Assembly (NCBI RefSeq): GCF_004122095.1
Contig: NZ_SAWZ01000004.1
Span: forward strand, 345,706 to 409,705
Source: Pseudoxanthomonas composti
GTDB taxonomy: Bacteria > Pseudomonadota > Gammaproteobacteria > Xanthomonadales > Xanthomonadaceae
Direction of reading: 5' to 3'
Length of the DNA: 64,000 nt
The notes beneath the pieces are model-generated. The model had not been told where the DNA came from and did not search any database. It was given only the letters and a program-made list of their open reading frames with translations. A program made the position numbers and the translations under genes. Positions 8,618 to 16,326 of the stretch are shown piece after piece (the first letter of the stretch is position 1; every line of letters starts with the position of its first letter).

Positions 8618-10120
8618 ATGTCCTCGCTCTTCGCTTTCGCCGCGTCCTTCGCCCGTGTTCCGGCACGCCTGCTGGTCTTGCTGATGGCGCTGGCGCTGTC
8701 CGCGTCCGGCTGCAGCAGCAGCGGCAGCACGCCCGCCTCGGGCGTGGCCGCCACCGACGCCTCGGCCGCTGCCGGCGCAGGCAGCGCCATGGTGTCGGTC
8801 CGCCTGACCCAGGCCGGCGATCAGGTGGCGCTGTCCAACCCCGAGCGCGGCTTCTACCGCTGGAGCTGGAGCGACCTGCCGCAGCTGCAGCAGATGGATG
8901 CGGCCAATGCCTATGCCAATGGCTACCGCATGCTCTACACGCCGGTGCGCCTGGATGCCTGGCGCGACACCGCCCTGCCGGAAAGCCTGCTGACGCAGCT
9001 GGACCAGGCCTTTGCCATCGCCCGTGCCAACGGCATCAAGGTGATTCCACGCTTCGTCTACAACTACCCGGCCGGGGAGACCGACTACCACCAGGCGCAG
9101 GACGCGCCGCTGGAACGCGTCCTGGCCCACATCGCCCAACTCAAGCCGGTCCTGCGCCGCAATGCCGATGTCATTGCCCTGCTGCAGGCCGGCTTCATCG
9201 GCGCCTGGGGCGAGTGGCATACCTCGGCCTATCAGCTGACCGAGGTCGGCCCACGCACGCAGATCCGCGATGCGTTGCTGGATGCGCTGCCGGCCGATCA
9301 CTTCATCGCCTTTCGCTACACCGGGCACCTGATGGACTGGTACCCGGGCACGCCGACCGAAGCGATTGCCTTCAACGGCTCGGCCAATGCCCGCAGCGCC
9401 TTCCACAACGACTGCTTCCTGGCCAGCGACACCGACGTGGGCACCTACAGCGAGGACCCGGCCACGGCCCAACGCGAGCGCGAGGCGATGGCCGCCCGCG
9501 CCAGGATCACGCCCTTCGGCGGCGAGACCTGCAACCCCGCCGACGACCCGCAGGCGCATCCACGCACGCGCTGCGAGGACGTGCTGGGCGAGGGCGCGCG
9601 CTACGCGCTGAGCTATCTCAACGACGAGTACTACCGCGCGCTGTTCCACGACGCCTGGATCGAGGGCGGCTGCTACGAGCAGGTGCAGCGCCAGATGGGC
9701 TATCGCCTGACGCTGACGGCCGCCTCGCACAGCGCCGAGCTCGCGCGCGGCGGCGAGCTGCGCTTGGACTTCACCGTGCGCAACAGCGGCTGGTCGCGCC
9801 CGTTCGGCAAGCGCGGGGTGCGCGTGCTGCTGCGTCATCGCGGGAGCGGCCAGGTGTTGGCGCTGGAGGCCAGTGCCGTCGACCCGCGCCGGTGGACGGC
9901 GGGCGGCAGCTTCAGCCATGAGCTGCGCTTGCCGGTGCCTTCGCAGGCGGGCATCGGCGCTTACGATCTGTATCTGGCGCTACCCGATGGCGCGGCCAGT
10001 CTGGCGCAGGATCCGCGCTATGCGATCCAGTTCGCCAATGCCGATGACGCCAGTGCGGGGCAGGAATGGGATGAGGGCTTGGGCGCGTTCAAGCTGGGGA
10101 GCACGGTGACGTTGCGCTGA
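8618..10120 (+). CDS. DUF4874/DUF4832 lipoprotein
   Basis: 500 residues. A hydrophobic signal ends in a lipobox (SASGC, Cys32), so the protein is a lipoprotein. Residues about 60-240 show the DUF4874 pattern (NPERGFYRWSW, then RMLYTPVRLDAWRD and a barrel-like FVYNYPAGETD region with GAWGEWHTS). The C-terminal part from about 250 fits DUF4832 (IAFRYTGHLMDWY, HNDCFLASDTDVGTY, and a closing beta-sandwich). Such proteins look like glycoside-hydrolase-type barrels with a carbohydrate-binding sandwich, but no activity is established to my knowledge. An 8-bp hairpin at 8570-8601 lies just before the start codon and might mask the ribosome site. Confidence 0.82.
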   Translation: MSSLFAFAASFARVPARLLVLLMALALSASGCSSSGSTPASGVAATDASAAAGAGSAMVSVRLTQAGDQVALSNPERGFYRWSWSDLPQLQQMDAANAYANGYRMLYTPVRLDAWRDTALPESLLTQLDQAFAIARANGIKVIPRFVYNYPAGETDYHQAQDAPLERVLAHIAQLKPVLRRNADVIALLQAGFIGAWGEWHTSAYQLTEVGPRTQIRDALLDALPADHFIAFRYTGHLMDWYPGTPTEAIAFNGSANARSAFHNDCFLASDTDVGTYSEDPATAQREREAMAARARITPFGGETCNPADDPQAHPRTRCEDVLGEGARYALSYLNDEYYRALFHDAWIEGGCYEQVQRQMGYRLTLTAASHSAELARGGELRLDFTVRNSGWSRPFGKRGVRVLLRHRGSGQVLALEASAVDPRRWTAGGSFSHELRLPVPSQAGIGAYDLYLALPDGAASLAQDPRYAIQFANADDASAGQEWDEGLGAFKLGSTVTLR

Positions 10121-10140
10121 GCGAAGGATCGCGGCGCGAT

Positions 10141-10220
10141 CGTCGCTGCCGCTGCCGCTGCCGCTGCTCTTGCTCTCGCTGTTGTTGTTGATCTTGCCGT
10201 TGCCGTTGCCGTTGCGTTTG
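10141..10220 (-). repeat. Left simple-repeat tract, outer end of the structured repeat
   Basis: On the minus strand this is a run of CAACGG units followed by looser CAGCGG and CAA words. It forms the outer edge of the left copy of the paired element, mirrored by a similar tract at 10756-10831. Confidence 0.8.
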
Positions 10221-10229
10221 ATCTTGCTT

Positions 10230-10440
10230 TTTGCCTTTGACCTTTGGAGCCGTAAAGCTCGCCGAGCACCGGAGGAAAAAACGGGCGAAGAGGCGCGCCT
10301 GTTTGAGCGAAGCGAGTTGAGCGCCGTCCCGTTTTTTCCGAGGAGCGCAGGGGACCGCCGCGCAGCGGCGGCGAGTGTCCGGCGGAAGCGGTTTTGGTGA
10401 CTTTTGCCGCGACAAAAGTCACTCGCGCTGCAAGCGCGAA
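10230..10440 (-). repeat. Structured repeat element, left copy
   Basis: Read on the minus strand it contains four hairpins in order: 10423-10439, directly abutting 10397-10422 (10-bp stem), then 10355-10371 (7-bp stem, TGC loop), then a 12-bp stem 10274-10285/10328-10339 enclosing a conserved 42-base loop. The second copy at 10529-10735 faces it. The loop and linker words are identical between copies, while stem bases change in pairs. No believable protein is encoded. From memory, sequences with the linker CTGCGCTCCTC and the loop words AACTCGCTTCGCTCAAACA recur in xanthomonad and some other high-GC proteobacterial genomes; I know of no assigned function. Confidence 0.8.
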
Positions 10441-10528
10441 AGCTTTTGCTCCTGACTTTGCCGTTGCTTCGCTTTCGCCTTTCAAAGCGTTTGGAGCAAG
10501 AGCCGAAAGCCAGAGCAAGATCAAGGGC

Positions 10529-10735
10529 TTTCGCGCCTGATGGCGCGACTTACTTTTGTCTTGGCAAAAGTAAGCAAAACCGTCTTCGCCGGACACACGC
10601 CGGGCCTGCGGCCCGGTCCCCTGCGCTCCTCGCAGAATTGGGGACGGCGCTCAACTCGCTTCGCTCAAACAGGCGCGCCTCTTCGCCCCAATTCTGCTCC
10701 GGTGCTCGGCGTGCTTTACGGCTCGAAGATCAAGG
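10529..10735 (+). repeat. Structured repeat element, right copy
   Basis: The plus-strand partner of the element at 10230-10440. Hairpins lie at 10531-10548, 10549-10574, 10600-10616 and 10632-10697. Eleven base pairs differ from the left copy and every one is compensated on the opposite side of the stem. Short open frames here are Arg/Gln-rich artefacts of the repeat. Confidence 0.8.
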
Positions 10736-10754
10736 GCGAAAAGCAAAATCACGA

Positions 10755-10831
<77 letters not shown>

Positions 10832-11006
10832 CGATGTGGCCTGTCTATCTCACGAGCGGGAATGGGAACGCTGGCGCGTCTGCGACGCGCTTTGCGTAAT
10901 GCCGGGGCAGAGCGCGTCAACCCGCGGCACCGGCCTTGGCCCGTGGTCGTGGCCCGGCACTGGCAGCGTCAACTGCCAGCGCAACAGCGCAACAGCGCAA
11001 ACGGGC

Positions 11007-12410
11007 TCAGCCGGCGTGGAGCGACTCCAGCGATTCGGCTTCCAGCTGCGCGTAAAGCGCGAACTCGTCCAGGACCGGCGCGCCCAGTGCGGCTTCGAAT
11101 GCCTCGCGGCTGGCGTTGGCGGCGTAGGCGTGCTGTTCGGTGCCGCCCAGGTTGGACTGGAAGATGCCCGCGGCGCTGACCGGCAGGAAGTCCTCGTAGA
11201 CGATGGGGTCGGCCGAGGCCAGGCCGGCTTCGATCAAGGCCTCGGGTGAGAGCTCTTGGCGGTCGGACTTCGGCATTGCGAGGCCGCGTTCGGTCAATGC
11301 ATAGCGGAAGTAACCCAGTCCCTCGCGGCGCAGGGTATCCAGGTCGTCGGGGAAGTCGGCGAAGGCCTGGGCCAGGCGCATGGGGTAATCGCTGCCGGTG
11401 CTGCCCTTGCCGTCATCGCGCGCCGCGTCCAGCAGCTGGTCGTACAGCGCGCGGCCCTTTGGCGTCAGGGCCAGGCCGCGCTGCTCGATCTCACCGAAAC
11501 GCGCGGTGTGGGTACCGGCCTGGCGGTGGTCGCCGTCCGGAAAGGCCACGGCTTCCTCCAGCGCCTTGAAGCTGGTCTGGCGCAGCAGGATCGGCACCGC
11601 GCGACGCGGCGGGCCTTCGATCACGGCCTTGGCATCGATGCCCAGGCGCAGCATTTCCTCCTGCGCCGCATCGATATCCAGCGTACGCGGGGTGAGATGG
11701 TTGATGTGCGGGCCGCGGAAGGACACGACATCGGCGATCAGGCGATGCGCCTGGCTCAATGCCTGGTAGGTGGCATGGGAGACCGTGGCCTGGCTGTGCC
11801 AGCGGAAGGTTTCCAGCACCTCGGCGACGAAGCGATGCGCATGGGCCTCGGACAGGCCGCCGTCGCGCTCGGCCTGTTCCACCAGCGCACGGGCGCCGGC
11901 GGTGAAGATGTCGCGCCTGGCCAGGATGGCCTGCGCCTGTGCGCGCAGGTCGGCATCGTCGATCAGCTCCATGCGCAGCAGCGAGGTGAACACCCGGAAC
12001 GGATTGGCGGCCAGCGCGGCGGCGCTGGTGGCGCGGAAGGCGGTGGAATGCACCGGCACGCCGGCCACCGACAGGTCGTAGTAGCCCACCGGGGACATGC
12101 CCATCACCGCGAAGGCGCGGCGCAGCATCGACAACTCCTCGGCAGTGCCGACACGGATGGCGCCATGGCGCTCGGCATCCAGGCGTGCGCGTTCGTCGTT
12201 GCGCAGCAGCTGCGCCTCCAGCGCCGGCTGTGCGGCCAGGGTGTCGGCGTTGACCTTGGCCACCAGGGCCATCAGCGTGCCGTACAGCGGAACCTCGGTG
12301 CGGTACATCTCGGACATGGCCTGCGCGAACAGGCTGCGGATGTGATCGGGTGAAACGAGATCGTGGTGCATGGCAGCGAGATCGGCGTCATGGGCGTGAT
12401 GAACGTCCAT
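11007..12410 (-). CDS. DUF1338 / VOC-type 2-oxoadipate dioxygenase-decarboxylase (YdcJ/HglS)
   Basis: 467 residues from ATG at 12410. Long stretches match my memory of Escherichia coli YdcJ: LFAQAMSEMYRTEVPLYGTL, RHGAIRVGTAEEL, PVGYYDLSVAGVPVHSTAFR and ILLRQTSFKALEE. The related Pseudomonas HglS is an Fe(II) enzyme turning 2-oxoadipate into 2-hydroxyglutarate in lysine breakdown. The metal ligands can be placed at the His of VPVHSTAFR, the His residues of HINHLTPRT and the Glu of RFGEIEQRG. GGTGGA precedes ATG 12410; a second ATG at 12371 is possible and would remove 13 residues. It stands alone, divergent from the lipase-like gene, so its pathway here is inferred from family only. Confidence 0.85.
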   Translation of the reverse strand: MDVHHAHDADLAAMHHDLVSPDHIRSLFAQAMSEMYRTEVPLYGTLMALVAKVNADTLAAQPALEAQLLRNDERARLDAERHGAIRVGTAEELSMLRRAFAVMGMSPVGYYDLSVAGVPVHSTAFRATSAAALAANPFRVFTSLLRMELIDDADLRAQAQAILARRDIFTAGARALVEQAERDGGLSEAHAHRFVAEVLETFRWHSQATVSHATYQALSQAHRLIADVVSFRGPHINHLTPRTLDIDAAQEEMLRLGIDAKAVIEGPPRRAVPILLRQTSFKALEEAVAFPDGDHRQAGTHTARFGEIEQRGLALTPKGRALYDQLLDAARDDGKGSTGSDYPMRLAQAFADFPDDLDTLRREGLGYFRYALTERGLAMPKSDRQELSPEALIEAGLASADPIVYEDFLPVSAAGIFQSNLGGTEQHAYAANASREAFEAALGAPVLDEFALYAQLEAESLESLHAG

Positions 12411-12572
12411 TTTCCACCGGTCCGCGGGCCTGCGCCACCGCGACCAACGATGGCTTGTCATCCGCGCGCGGGTATAACCGGCGGGCAGTGGACAGGGGGC
12501 GCTGCAGCGGCCGGCGCGCAGAAGACCCGGGGCTCGGCCGCAAGACCATCATCGAAGGAAAGGAGTCTTGCC

Positions 12573-14519
12573 ATGTTGCATCGCCATATCCGCGCCTCCC
12601 ATCGCTGCTGCGTGCTGCTTGCCTGTGCGGCCCTGCCGCTGCTGTCGCACGCCCAGGTGGCGCGCGTGCCGCTGGGGGACATGCCGGTCCCGAAACAGCT
12701 GGCCGGCCCGCCCGAAGAGATGCCGGCCATGCGCGCCAAGGAGCCGGCCGCGTCGGCCGTGATCTCGCGCCATGCCCTGCTGCCGGTGCGCTTTGCCCCG
12801 GGCCAGTCCGAGGCGCAGCTGCAGATCAGCGCCGAGACCGCCGATGCGCGCGTGCTGCTGCTGCCCGGCCCGGCGCAGTGGCGTGCCCAGCTGGCCGGTA
12901 CCACGGCCAAGGCCGCCGCTTCCACCGCTTCGCGCGCGACCGCCCTGGCCGCGGGCGCGGAAGGCTACCGCGCCATCGAATACCGCTTCGCCCAGCTGCA
13001 GGCCGGGCCGCAGACCCTGCGCCTGCACAGCGACACGCCTGGCGCACGCGGCTATGTGCTGGTGCAGGGCGACCAGGCGCTGGAACTGGCCTCCTATCCG
13101 CTGCATCGCCGCCAACGGCTGGGCGAACGCATGAGCTTCAATGCCATGCTCGGTGCGCGCGCCGGCGATGACGTCCGCATCGCCAACGCCGCAGGCAGCG
13201 TGCAGCAGGCCACGCTGCGCGTGGTGCGGCCCGATGGCAGCGTGCAGGAAGCGCCCATGTTCGATGACGGCCAGCACGAGGATGCGGCCGCGGGCGATGG
13301 CCGCTTTGGCGCCAGCTTCGTGCCGGACGCGCCGGGGACGTGGATCGCGCAGGCGGTGGTCCGTGGCACCGACGCGCGGGGACGTGCGTTCGTGCGCACC
13401 ACCGAGCACGTGCTGCCGGTGCTGGACAGCGATTTGGCCTTGCGCGCCAGCACGCTCGCCGCACGCCAGGTCGATGGCCGCTGGCAGCTGCAGGTGCCGG
13501 TGCAGGTGTCCACCGGCGATGGGCATTACCGCGCCTTTGCCGAGGTCTGGGGCGTGGACGCCAGCGGCAAGGACGTCGCCGTGGCCTGGATCGGAGGCAT
13601 CAGTCAGGTGCAGGACGGCCAGCTCGCGCTGGGCCTGGATCCGCGCTGGGTACAGCGCGCGGGCGCACGTGCGCCGTTCACCTTGCGCAAGCTGCGCATC
13701 GAGGATCCGGATCACTTCATTGCGCTGGTCACCGCCGAGCGCATGCCGCTCACGCTACCGGCGCTGCCTCCCTCGCAACGGCTGGGCACCCTGGCCATCG
13801 ACGAGACCATGCGCATGGGGCCACGCCCGCAGACCGCGCAGCGCGCCATGCCGGCGGCCACCGGCGCGCGCCTGATCCTGGTGCATGGCTACTGCTCGTC
13901 GGGGGTCTGGCCGCAACAGCAGTTCAGTAACGCCTCCAGCTTCATCGACGCCAACCAGAACCGCAGTCACGATGCGTTCGCGCGGCTGCTGGCCAGTTAC
14001 GGCAGCCAGTGGAACTCCTTCGGCACCGTGGCCCACAGCCAGGGCGGTGCGGCGGCGCTGCACCTTTACACCTACTACTGGAGCGGCCTGGACAAGGCCA
14101 GCGGCGCGCGCCTGATGCAGTCTGTCGGCACGCCCTACCAGGGCACCAACCTGGCCGGCATCCTGGCCACCCTGGGCAACTGGTTCGGCGTGGGCTGCGG
14201 CACCAACAGCGACATGACCTACGACGGGGCGGCGGCATGGCTGGCGGGCGTCCCTGCCTCGGCCCGGGCGAAGGTGAACTACTACACGACCTCCTTCGCC
14301 TCGACCAACTGGTACACCAACGACTACTGCAACATCGCCACCGACGTGGTGCTCAACGACCCGGAAGACGGCACGGTGGAACAGGTCTATGCGCAGCTGC
14401 CGGGTGGGGTGAATCGTGGACATACCGTGGGCCAGTGCCACACCACCGGCATGCGCGACCCGGCGCAGTATCTGGATGCGGCCCGCAACGCCACGATGAG
14501 CGCCAACGCGGCACGCTGA
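12573..14519 (+). CDS. Secreted lipase-like alpha/beta hydrolase with N-terminal beta domains
   Basis: 648 residues; ATG 12573 has AAAGGAG seven bases upstream. Signal peptide 1-26 (ends LLSHAQ). Residues about 40-420 are beta-rich: an early all-beta segment, then an Ig-like part with DDGQHEDAAAGDGRFGAS and a third beta section. The C-terminal alpha/beta hydrolase starts at LILVHGYCSSG, has nucleophile Ser489 in AHSQGG, and closes with a His in GHTVGQCH near residue 625. It resembles the xanthomonad secreted proteins annotated 'choice-of-anchor X' or conditioned-medium factor; this is memory, not a search. It probably acts on extracellular esters. Confidence 0.8.
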   Translation: MLHRHIRASHRCCVLLACAALPLLSHAQVARVPLGDMPVPKQLAGPPEEMPAMRAKEPAASAVISRHALLPVRFAPGQSEAQLQISAETADARVLLLPGPAQWRAQLAGTTAKAAASTASRATALAAGAEGYRAIEYRFAQLQAGPQTLRLHSDTPGARGYVLVQGDQALELASYPLHRRQRLGERMSFNAMLGARAGDDVRIANAAGSVQQATLRVVRPDGSVQEAPMFDDGQHEDAAAGDGRFGASFVPDAPGTWIAQAVVRGTDARGRAFVRTTEHVLPVLDSDLALRASTLAARQVDGRWQLQVPVQVSTGDGHYRAFAEVWGVDASGKDVAVAWIGGISQVQDGQLALGLDPRWVQRAGARAPFTLRKLRIEDPDHFIALVTAERMPLTLPALPPSQRLGTLAIDETMRMGPRPQTAQRAMPAATGARLILVHGYCSSGVWPQQQFSNASSFIDANQNRSHDAFARLLASYGSQWNSFGTVAHSQGGAAALHLYTYYWSGLDKASGARLMQSVGTPYQGTNLAGILATLGNWFGVGCGTNSDMTYDGAAAWLAGVPASARAKVNYYTTSFASTNWYTNDYCNIATDVVLNDPEDGTVEQVYAQLPGGVNRGHTVGQCHTTGMRDPAQYLDAARNATMSANAAR

Positions 14520-14634
14520 CACGGCGGGTGCGGCGGGCCTGTCGCGGCGCCACAGCACTTTCCCACGGGCGCATCACGCCGTCGCGCGATGCGCCTGACT
14601 ATGCTCTGGCGCCACACACCACCGGTGACCTGTC

Positions 14635-14886
14635 ATGGCCGCACTGCCGCAACTTCCCGAGATCCGCCTGGGCCGCTACCGCCACTTCAAGGGCGGCGAG
14701 TACGAGGTCCTGGGCATCGCCCGCAGCAGCGAGACCCTGGAGCCCTTGGTGCTTTACAAGCCGCTGTCCGAGGACAGCGGCGTCTGGGCGCGGCCGTATG
14801 CGATGTTCATCGAGGACGTCGAGGTGGACGGCAGTCGCGTGCCGCGCTTTGCTTGGCAGAACGACGGGCTGGTGGTGGAGGACTGA
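14635..14886 (+). CDS. DUF1653 family protein
   Basis: 83 residues. The body GRYRHFKGGEYEVLGIARSSETLEPLVLYKPL followed by WARPYAMFIEDVEV is diagnostic of DUF1653, a small beta-rich cytosolic family without known function. GGTGA lies ten bases before the ATG. Its length is normal for the family. There is no operon partner. Confidence 0.9.
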   Translation: MAALPQLPEIRLGRYRHFKGGEYEVLGIARSSETLEPLVLYKPLSEDSGVWARPYAMFIEDVEVDGSRVPRFAWQNDGLVVED

Positions 14887-15134
14887 GCCCGAGGCCGCCA
14901 GCTCCATGCACGGCCCGCCGTCGTGGCGTCGCAGCGCTCGGTGGCCCAAGGGCAGTTCAAAACAGGCGCCATCGCCATCTCCAGCGGTCGGATGCGCCCC
15001 TTTGTGAGCGGCTCCAGGTGGCCTTGGGCCATCAGCCGCGAAGCGGCGTTTCCCGTCCAGGCATCCTCGCGCCTGAAAGCCCAAGGTCCAACGCGCCGCC
15101 CCGCGGCGTGCGCCCTGGGGTCATTGGCGGCGCG

Positions 15135-15905
15135 CTAGGGCGGCACCACCGCCGGCGGCGCGGCGGCCGATCCGTTCCAGCCCAGGTGCTTGTAGAGGTG
15201 ATAGCGGGCGATGCCCAACCACTCCACCAGGGCCAGGTCGCAGACCAGCAGGTTGTAGCTGCTCGGGAGCCAGGACGGAAACGGCGCCGCGTAGTCGCTG
15301 CGCGCGGGCAGAGGTTGCAGGCCAAAGTGGCGGAAATACAGCACCGCCCGGCGCATGTGCAGCCCGGAGGTCACCAGCACCACCGGGCCATGCCGACGCA
15401 GCGCGAGCAGGTCGGTGGTATCGCGCGCGTTCTCCCAGGTGGTGCGAGAGCGCTCCTCCTCGATGATGGCCGCGCGCGGCACGCCCACTTCCACCAGCAG
15501 GGCCGAGTACAGCTCTGCCTCGGTGCGACCCAGGCCCGCCGGGTCGCCGCCGGAGACCACCACTGTGCATCCGCGTGTGGCGGCCACGCAGGCATCGTAG
15601 AGCTGCGCGGTGCGCAGGATGCGGCTGTAGGCCAGCGACTGCGGCTCCACGCCCCCCTCCTGCGGCAGGCGCTGCATGCCCATGCCCAGCAGCACGATCA
15701 CCGCATCGGGTTGCCAGGCGATGCGGGTGGGCGCGGCGTAGCCTGCCTGCAGGCTGTTGGTGATCCAGCGGGTGGCGATGCCGTTGCCCAGCAGCCAGAA
15801 GACCGCCACCCAGGCCAGACCCAGCGCGCGCGCCGTCCGCCGCCAGCGCAGGCGCCAGAGCAGCAGCAGGAAGGACACACCCAGGGCGAACAGGACGAGG
15901 GACAT
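15135..15905 (-). CDS. YdcF/ElyC/SanA-family membrane protein (DUF218)
   Basis: 256 residues. Two N-terminal membrane segments (about 2-18 and 28-45), then a DUF218 domain: DAVIVLLGMGMQR near residue 68, VVSGGDPAG near 115, a TWENARDTT helix and VLVTSGLHMRRAVLYF near 177. Family members such as ElyC and SanA are envelope proteins linked to peptidoglycan and enterobacterial-antigen lipid homeostasis. A gap of 248 bases without a visible gene separates it from DUF1653. The ribosome site is weak. Confidence 0.85.
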   Translation of the reverse strand: MSLVLFALGVSFLLLLWRLRWRRTARALGLAWVAVFWLLGNGIATRWITNSLQAGYAAPTRIAWQPDAVIVLLGMGMQRLPQEGGVEPQSLAYSRILRTAQLYDACVAATRGCTVVVSGGDPAGLGRTEAELYSALLVEVGVPRAAIIEEERSRTTWENARDTTDLLALRRHGPVVLVTSGLHMRRAVLYFRHFGLQPLPARSDYAAPFPSWLPSSYNLLVCDLALVEWLGIARYHLYKHLGWNGSAAAPPAVVPP

Positions 15906-16106
15906 GGACAGCCAGGAGGCGGTGACGGTCCAAGGCTAGCAGCCGCGCCTGACTCGCTGCTGGCGGGGGGATGGCCGGCGACAGGGTTCTTTATCAATGT
16001 ACGGGCGCGCTGGCTTCCTGGTGAAGCACGCTGGGTTGAGACTTCTCCAACCTCTGGCCCCATCCATGAGCTGTCTTGGCCTCACCTGCGCCAAATGCCC
16101 ACTGCC

Positions 16107-16178
16107 TTGTGGGAGCGGCTTCAGCCGCGAATGGGCTTGACCGGTAACGCCTCTTCGCGGCTGAAACCGCTCCCACAA
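16107..16178. repeat. REP-type palindrome, copy 1
   Basis: TTGTGGGAGCGGCTTCAG with its complement form an almost perfect 25-bp stem around a 22-base loop. Two more copies occur at 59910-59978 and 63941-64000. It lies between YdcF and the TonB receptor; the rest of 15906-16269 shows no gene. Confidence 0.85.
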
Positions 16179-16269
16179 GAAAAACTGTTCCCTCAGGGCC
16201 ACCGCCCGCCGGACCACGGCCTGTTGAAGCGGTGAAGCGAGAACGCCGCCACTCTCCTGACCGACGGCC

Positions 16270-16302
16270 AAAAAAAACGCCGACGGACAAGCCGTCGGCG
16301 TT
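16270..16302 (-). terminator. Intrinsic terminator of the TonB receptor gene
   Basis: On the minus strand AACGCCGACGG pairs with CCGTCGGCGTT across a five-base loop and is followed by eight T residues, 25 bases past the receptor's stop. A strong Rho-independent terminator. Confidence 0.92.
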
Positions 16303-16326
16303 CGTGCTTTCAGGCACGGGGGAAGA

